Shown piece after piece: positions 61,801-64,000 of a stretch of 64,000 nucleotides of DNA. The translations under genes and the position numbers were made by a program. The notes beneath the pieces were generated by a model. That model saw only the letters and a program-made list of their open reading frames with translations. It was not told the origin of the DNA and made no database searches. Origin of the DNA: Actinokineospora enzanensis DSM 44649 (GTDB lineage Bacteria; Actinomycetota; Actinomycetes; Mycobacteriales; Pseudonocardiaceae); contig NZ_KB894404.1 in the NCBI RefSeq assembly GCF_000374445.1, forward strand, positions 248,001-312,000, read 5' to 3'. Position 1 is the stretch's first letter, and each line of letters starts with the position of its first letter.

Positions 61801-64000
61801 GGGAGCGGCCGCTGCTGCTGGGGTCGGTCAAGTCGAACATCGGGCACACCCAGGCGGCGGCCGGGGTGGCCGGTGTGATCAAGATGGTGCAGGCCATGCG
61901 CCATGGGGTGTTGCCGAAGACCCTGCATGTGGACGCGCCGTCGTCGCATGTGGACTGGGCGGATGGTGCGGTCGAACTGTTGACCGAGCAGCGGTCCTGG
62001 CCGGAGGTCGGGCGCGCGTGGCGGGCCGGTGTGTCGTCGTTCGGGATCAGCGGCACGAACGCGCACGTGATCATCGAACAGCCCGAGCCTACCGAGGTCG
62101 CGGCCGTGCCTGCACCGGGTCTGGTGCCATTGCCGGTATCGGCCAGGTCCGAGGAGGCGCTTGCCGCCCAGGTCGACCGGCTGACGGAGTTCCTCGCGGC
62201 GCGGTCGGACCTGTCACCTGCGGATGTCGGGTTGTCGCTCGCTGTCGGCAGGTCGGTGTTCGGGCACCGCGCGGTGTTGTTGGCCCAGGACGACCGGGTT
62301 GACGAGGTGGCCCGGGGTGTCGCGGTCGAGCGGTCGTTGGCGGTGTTGTTCACCGGTCAAGGGTCGCAGCGGCTGGGCATGGGGCGGGCGCTGTATGACC
62401 GGTTCCCGTTGTTCGCGCAGGCTTTCGAGGAGGTCACCGCTCAGCTGGACCCGTCCTTGCGTGCGGCGATGTGGGGTGATGGGTCGGGCCTGGATGACAC
62501 GAGGTTCGCGCAGCCCGCGTTGTTCGCTCTGGAAGTGGCGTTGTTCCGGTTGGTCGAGTCGTGGGGGCTGCGGCCGGACTACGTTGCCGGGCATTCGATC
62601 GGTGAGGTGACGGCCGCGCATGTGGCCGGAGTCTTGTCGTTGCGGGACGCCTGCGCGTTGGTGTCGGCTCGGGCGCGGTTGATGGCTGCCCTGCCGGTGG
62701 GTGGGGCGATGATCGCCGTTCAGGCCGTTGAGGACGAGGTGTCGGCGCGGCTGGTGGAAGGCGTGTCGATTGCGGCGATCAACGGGCCGCGCGCGGTGGT
62801 GATCTCCGGTGTGGAGGCCGCCGTGGTGGCGATCGCGGACGGGTTTGCCGCCGAGGGGCGGAAGATCCAGCGTCTGTCGGTGAGTCACGCGTTTCACTCG
62901 CCGCTGATGGATCCGATGCTGGCGGAATTCGGGCAGGTCGTGTCCGGTCTGGAGTTCCGCGAGCCCAGGATCCCGCTGGTCTCCAACGTGACCGGTCAGC
63001 TCGCCACCGAGGAGATCCGCACACCGGAGTACTGGGTCGAGCACGTCCGCCGGACCGTCCGGTTCGCTGACGGGGTTCGGGCCTTGGTCGACGTGGGCGT
63101 GTCGGCGTTCCTGGAACTGGGCCCGGACGGGGTCCTGACCGCGCTGGTCCAGGTCGAGGACGGCGTGGTGGCCGTCCCCGCGTTGCGCAAGGACCGGGAC
63201 GACGACACCGCCCTGCTCACGGCAGTGGCCCGCCTGCACGTCTCCGGCGTCCAGATCGACTGGTCCGCCCTCTACCCGGGTGCGCGCCGGGTAGAGCTGC
63301 CCACCTACGCCTTCCAGCACCAGCGGTACTGGCCCAGGCCGTCGCCCCGCACCGGTGACGTGTCGTCGACCGGACTCGCCCCGGCCGACCACCCGCTGCT
63401 GGGCGCGGCCATGACCCCGGCCGACTCGGACGAGGTCTTCCTCACCAGCCGGATCTCCCTGCGCACGCACCCCTGGCTGGCCGACCACACCATCGACGGC
63501 GCACCGGTCTTTCCTGGGACGGGTTTCCTGGAGCTGGCCATCCGCGCAGGCGACCAGGTCGGCTGCACCCGGGTCGAGACACTCGCGCTGGAGGCACCGC
63601 TGCCCCTGACCGAGGGCGGCGTGGCCGTCCAGGTCCGGGTGGGCGCCCCCGATGCGCACGGCGCTCGTCTGATCAGCGTGTTCTCGCAGCACGAGCGGTC
63701 CTGGACCCGGCACGCCACCGGCACGCTGGGGCTCGGCGAACGAATCGCGAACCTCGATACCTCGGAATGGCCCCCGCGCGACGCGGTCGCGGTGGACCTG
63801 ACCGGCTTCCACAGCGAGCACGGCCCGGTGTTCCAGGGACCGCAGTCGGTCTGGGCGCGCGAGGACGAGGCGTTCGTGGAAGCCGCGTTGACGGTCCAGG
63901 CGGAGGACGCCCGGTACTTCGGCCTGCACCCGGCCCTGCTCGACATGGTCGTGCGCTCGGTCGAGTTCCTCGGGCTGTCCGATCTGGAACCCGCCTCCTG
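55842..64000 (+). CDS. Type I polyketide synthase, 5' part (NysJ/AmphJ position)
   Basis: An ATG at 55842 with a GGAG site six nt upstream, 53 nt after the previous PKS stop, opens a frame that stays open to the window end (2719 codons). The N-terminus (about 8-38) is a charged docking helix suited to the C-terminus of the first PKS. One full module (KS-AT-DH*-KR-ACP) and KS-AT plus most of a DH from the next are visible. A TTA codon lies at 59406-59408 (Leu1189). By position it is the counterpart of NysJ/AmphJ; the 3' end is outside the window. Confidence 0.93.
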   Translation, partial: MTVERQGMPGDKVVEALRAAVKEAERLRRRNRELVAAATEPIAIVGMSCRYPGGVDSPEGLWELVARGGDAISAFPGDRGWDLGALRAAGTDGRGTSVSQEGGFLDGVAEFDAGFFGISPREAVAMDPQQRLLLETAWEVFERAGIDPARVRGSRTGVFIGTNGQDYAYLLVRSLASATGDIGTGIAASATSGRLSYELALEGPAVTVDTACSSSLVALHLAAQALRAGECELALAGGVNVMSTPGSLLEFSRQGGLARDGRCKAYSDAADGTGWSEGVGVLLLERLSDAQRHGNPILAVLKGSAVNQDGASNGFTAPSGPSQQRVIRQALANAGLSPQEVDAVEGHGTGTALGDPIEAQALLATYGQERERPLLLGSIKSNIGHTQAAAGVAGVIKMVQAMRHGVLPKTLHAATPSSHVDWNSGAVELLAEKRTWPETGQPRRAGVSSFGISGTNVHVIIQQAPEPAVVGSGSAAPVPWLVSGRSEEALDAQLDRLTAFAADLSPVDVGWSLATGRSVFEHRAVVLDGGVIARGKAVTRSLAVLFAGQGSQRADMGRELHARFPVFAKAWDEVTARLDLDDSARPDDTGHAQPALFALEVALFRLIESWGIRPRFVGGHSLGEITAAHVAGVLSLTDACALVTARARLMQALPPGGAMISIQATEDELLPVLVDGVALAAINGPRAVVISGEETAVVEIAEKFAADGRKTQRLSVSHAFHSPLMDPMLDDFRRVVENLSFHAPEIPVVSTVTGQLATAEIRTPEYWVEHVRRTVRFADGVQSLAKAGASAFLELGPDGVLTALARQYADDVLAIPLLRKDRGEEQSVITALAQAHVAGVRIDWTAFFADTGGHRVDLPTYAFQREHFWARPTSSGDVTAAGLTATDHPLLGAAVSMADSDAVLFTGRLSTEAHPWLLDHRVDDTLIFPAAGFVELAIRAGDQVGADRVDELTVGTPLALAEGTARTIQAVVGAPDESGRRAVTIYSRAEDSSWTEHATGILAQAGPPPTDVMTWPSHDADVRDTETFVEVTLPGQTDATLFGLHPTLLDTLVRAAAPDEDLTAHSWSGVTLHAGGAPMIRARIVRTGIDTVSVEAIDSAGAPVLTVESLVLGEAATPTPGATQQGTLLSLNWVPVDTPSPQTVEHVTVDAASGLADIDQPDLVFVPVPRTEGTLPGAVHARAAWALGLLQDWLSDERPSRLVFVTQGAVDGADPAGSAVWGLVRSAQSEHPDRFALLDTDTEDLAAVAPVLPGLLATGDAQFVLRDGTLHVARLARSATPDQSRPWNPDGTVLITGGTGGLASVLARHLVTRHGVRHLLLTSRRGPDAPEAAALAEDLRALGAAVTVAACDMADRDATAALLAGIPAEHPLTAVIHTAGVLDDGVITSLTPERLSTVLRPKVDAAWNLHELTRDLAAFVLFSSTAGVMGGPGQANYAAANVFLDHLAHHRWTHGLPAHSVAWGAWASGTGMTGDLAEADRQRIASAGVPPLSVEQGLALFDATLGLDDATVVAVGPVTSGARVPGVVPPLLRDLVRGGRRVAGLAGPSTVGALSELGEDERARFVLGLVRTEVAVVLGYASAEAVTADREFRELGFDSLTAVELRNRLVAATGLKLSATLVFDYPTPTILADHLLGQLLGEREHVQVVRKTVESAEDPIVIVGMACRMPGGVRSPQDLWTMVAEGRDGISAFPTDRDWDLDALLGGTAEHGNSATGQGGFLESIADFDAAFFGISPREAVAMDPQQRLLLETSWEAFERAGIPPTSLRGSRTGVFVGTTGQDYASLVMGSREDVEGHATTGLANSVISGRVSYTFGLEGPAVTLDTACSSSLVALHLAAQSLRSGECSLALAGGITVLASPLSFAGFTRQGGMATDGRCKAFADSADGVGWSEGAGLLVLERLSDARRLGHEVLAVVRGSAVNQDGASNGLTAPNGPSQQRVIRQALADSGLSTVDVDVVEAHGTGTTLGDPIEAQALLATYGQDRERPLLLGSVKSNIGHTQAAAGVAGVIKMVQAMRHGVLPKTLHVDAPSSHVDWADGAVELLTEQRSWPEVGRAWRAGVSSFGISGTNAHVIIEQPEPTEVAAVPAPGLVPLPVSARSEEALAAQVDRLTEFLAARSDLSPADVGLSLAVGRSVFGHRAVLLAQDDRVDEVARGVAVERSLAVLFTGQGSQRLGMGRALYDRFPLFAQAFEEVTAQLDPSLRAAMWGDGSGLDDTRFAQPALFALEVALFRLVESWGLRPDYVAGHSIGEVTAAHVAGVLSLRDACALVSARARLMAALPVGGAMIAVQAVEDEVSARLVEGVSIAAINGPRAVVISGVEAAVVAIADGFAAEGRKIQRLSVSHAFHSPLMDPMLAEFGQVVSGLEFREPRIPLVSNVTGQLATEEIRTPEYWVEHVRRTVRFADGVRALVDVGVSAFLELGPDGVLTALVQVEDGVVAVPALRKDRDDDTALLTAVARLHVSGVQIDWSALYPGARRVELPTYAFQHQRYWPRPSPRTGDVSSTGLAPADHPLLGAAMTPADSDEVFLTSRISLRTHPWLADHTIDGAPVFPGTGFLELAIRAGDQVGCTRVETLALEAPLPLTEGGVAVQVRVGAPDAHGARLISVFSQHERSWTRHATGTLGLGERIANLDTSEWPPRDAVAVDLTGFHSEHGPVFQGPQSVWAREDEAFVEAALTVQAEDARYFGLHPALLDMVVRSVEFLGLSDLEPAS
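55959..60766 (+). other. PKS module 7: KS-AT(mal)-[degenerate DH]-KR-ACP
   Basis: KS Cys212. The AT has GHSLGE and HAFH, malonyl-type. The DH remnant keeps His920, but the motif is [10 protein letters not shown] with Asp924 instead of Gly. The stretch that should carry YGPxFQG is deleted between [10 protein letters not shown] and TFVEVTLP, so it is probably dead. The KR has GGTGGLA (1297-1303), VLDD (B-type) and Tyr1437. ACP Ser1599. Expected output: hydroxyl. Confidence 0.85.
60810..64000 (+). other. PKS module 8 (partial): KS-AT(mal)-DH-...
   Basis: KS Cys1829. AT Ser2252/His2352, malonyl-type. The DH has a complete HxxxGxxxxP motif starting at His2549 ([10 protein letters not shown]). A GPVFQG segment is preceded by His instead of Tyr, and HPALLD is present, so the domain is probably active. 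The window ends inside the DH; whether an ER follows cannot be seen. Confidence 0.85.

Overview
This window comes from a high-GC actinomycete. The signs are strong GC bias at third codon positions, frequent GTG starts, LuxR/LAL regulators and giant modular polyketide synthases. A Pseudonocardiales-type genus is plausible, but that is only an impression. The main content is the left half of a polyene-macrolide (nystatin/amphotericin-type) biosynthetic cluster. Next to it is a compact leftward operon that I could not match to a described pathway.

Layout. 1-2905: the tail of an unidentified gene, a lipoprotein that joins a solute-binding-like region to a VWA domain, a one-TM membrane protein and an 88-aa protein. 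2902-4249: a CoA-binding protein and an NmrA-type reductase, transcribed divergently with leaderless-looking promoters. 4242-11165 (minus strand): eight tightly coupled genes, in transcription order adenylation enzyme, carrier protein, ectoine-synthase-like cupin, acyl-CoA-dehydrogenase-like flavoenzyme, transglutaminase-like protein, TrpB2-like PLP enzyme, EamA exporter and an Asp/Glu-racemase/maleate-isomerase (EutA-like) protein. 11536-12108: an unrecognised 190-aa protein.

12626-22465: four regulators in a row, three large LAL ATPase/LuxR proteins (NysRI-RII-RIII-like) and one PAS-LuxR protein (NysRIV/PimM-like). 22458-26181 (minus): two half-size ABC exporters that look like an asymmetric heterodimer (NysH/NysG-like). 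26517-27545: GDP-mannose 4,6-dehydratase (NysDIII-like, mycosamine branch). 27603-27914 (minus): a chorismate-mutase-fold protein. 28216-55788: one 9190-aa, six-module PKS whose domain pattern matches NysI/AmphI. 55842 to the window end: the next PKS (NysJ/AmphJ position), cut off inside its second module.

How it fits together. The six modules of the first PKS read: one double bond, hydroxyl, hydroxyl with a methylmalonate unit, hydroxyl, unreduced ketone, hydroxyl. This is the polyol pattern with a future exocyclic carboxyl and a hemiketal found in mycosamine polyenes. The loading module, polyene-forming modules, thioesterase, P450s and the remaining mycosamine genes are not in this window. 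PimM-like boxes lie upstream of the dehydratase and of the PKS. An unusual array of seven ACCGAAC/GTTCGGT heptamers lies just upstream of a near-consensus promoter for the PAS-LuxR gene. TTA (bldA-type) codons occur in genes of both the polyene cluster and the leftward operon, which hints at shared developmental control.
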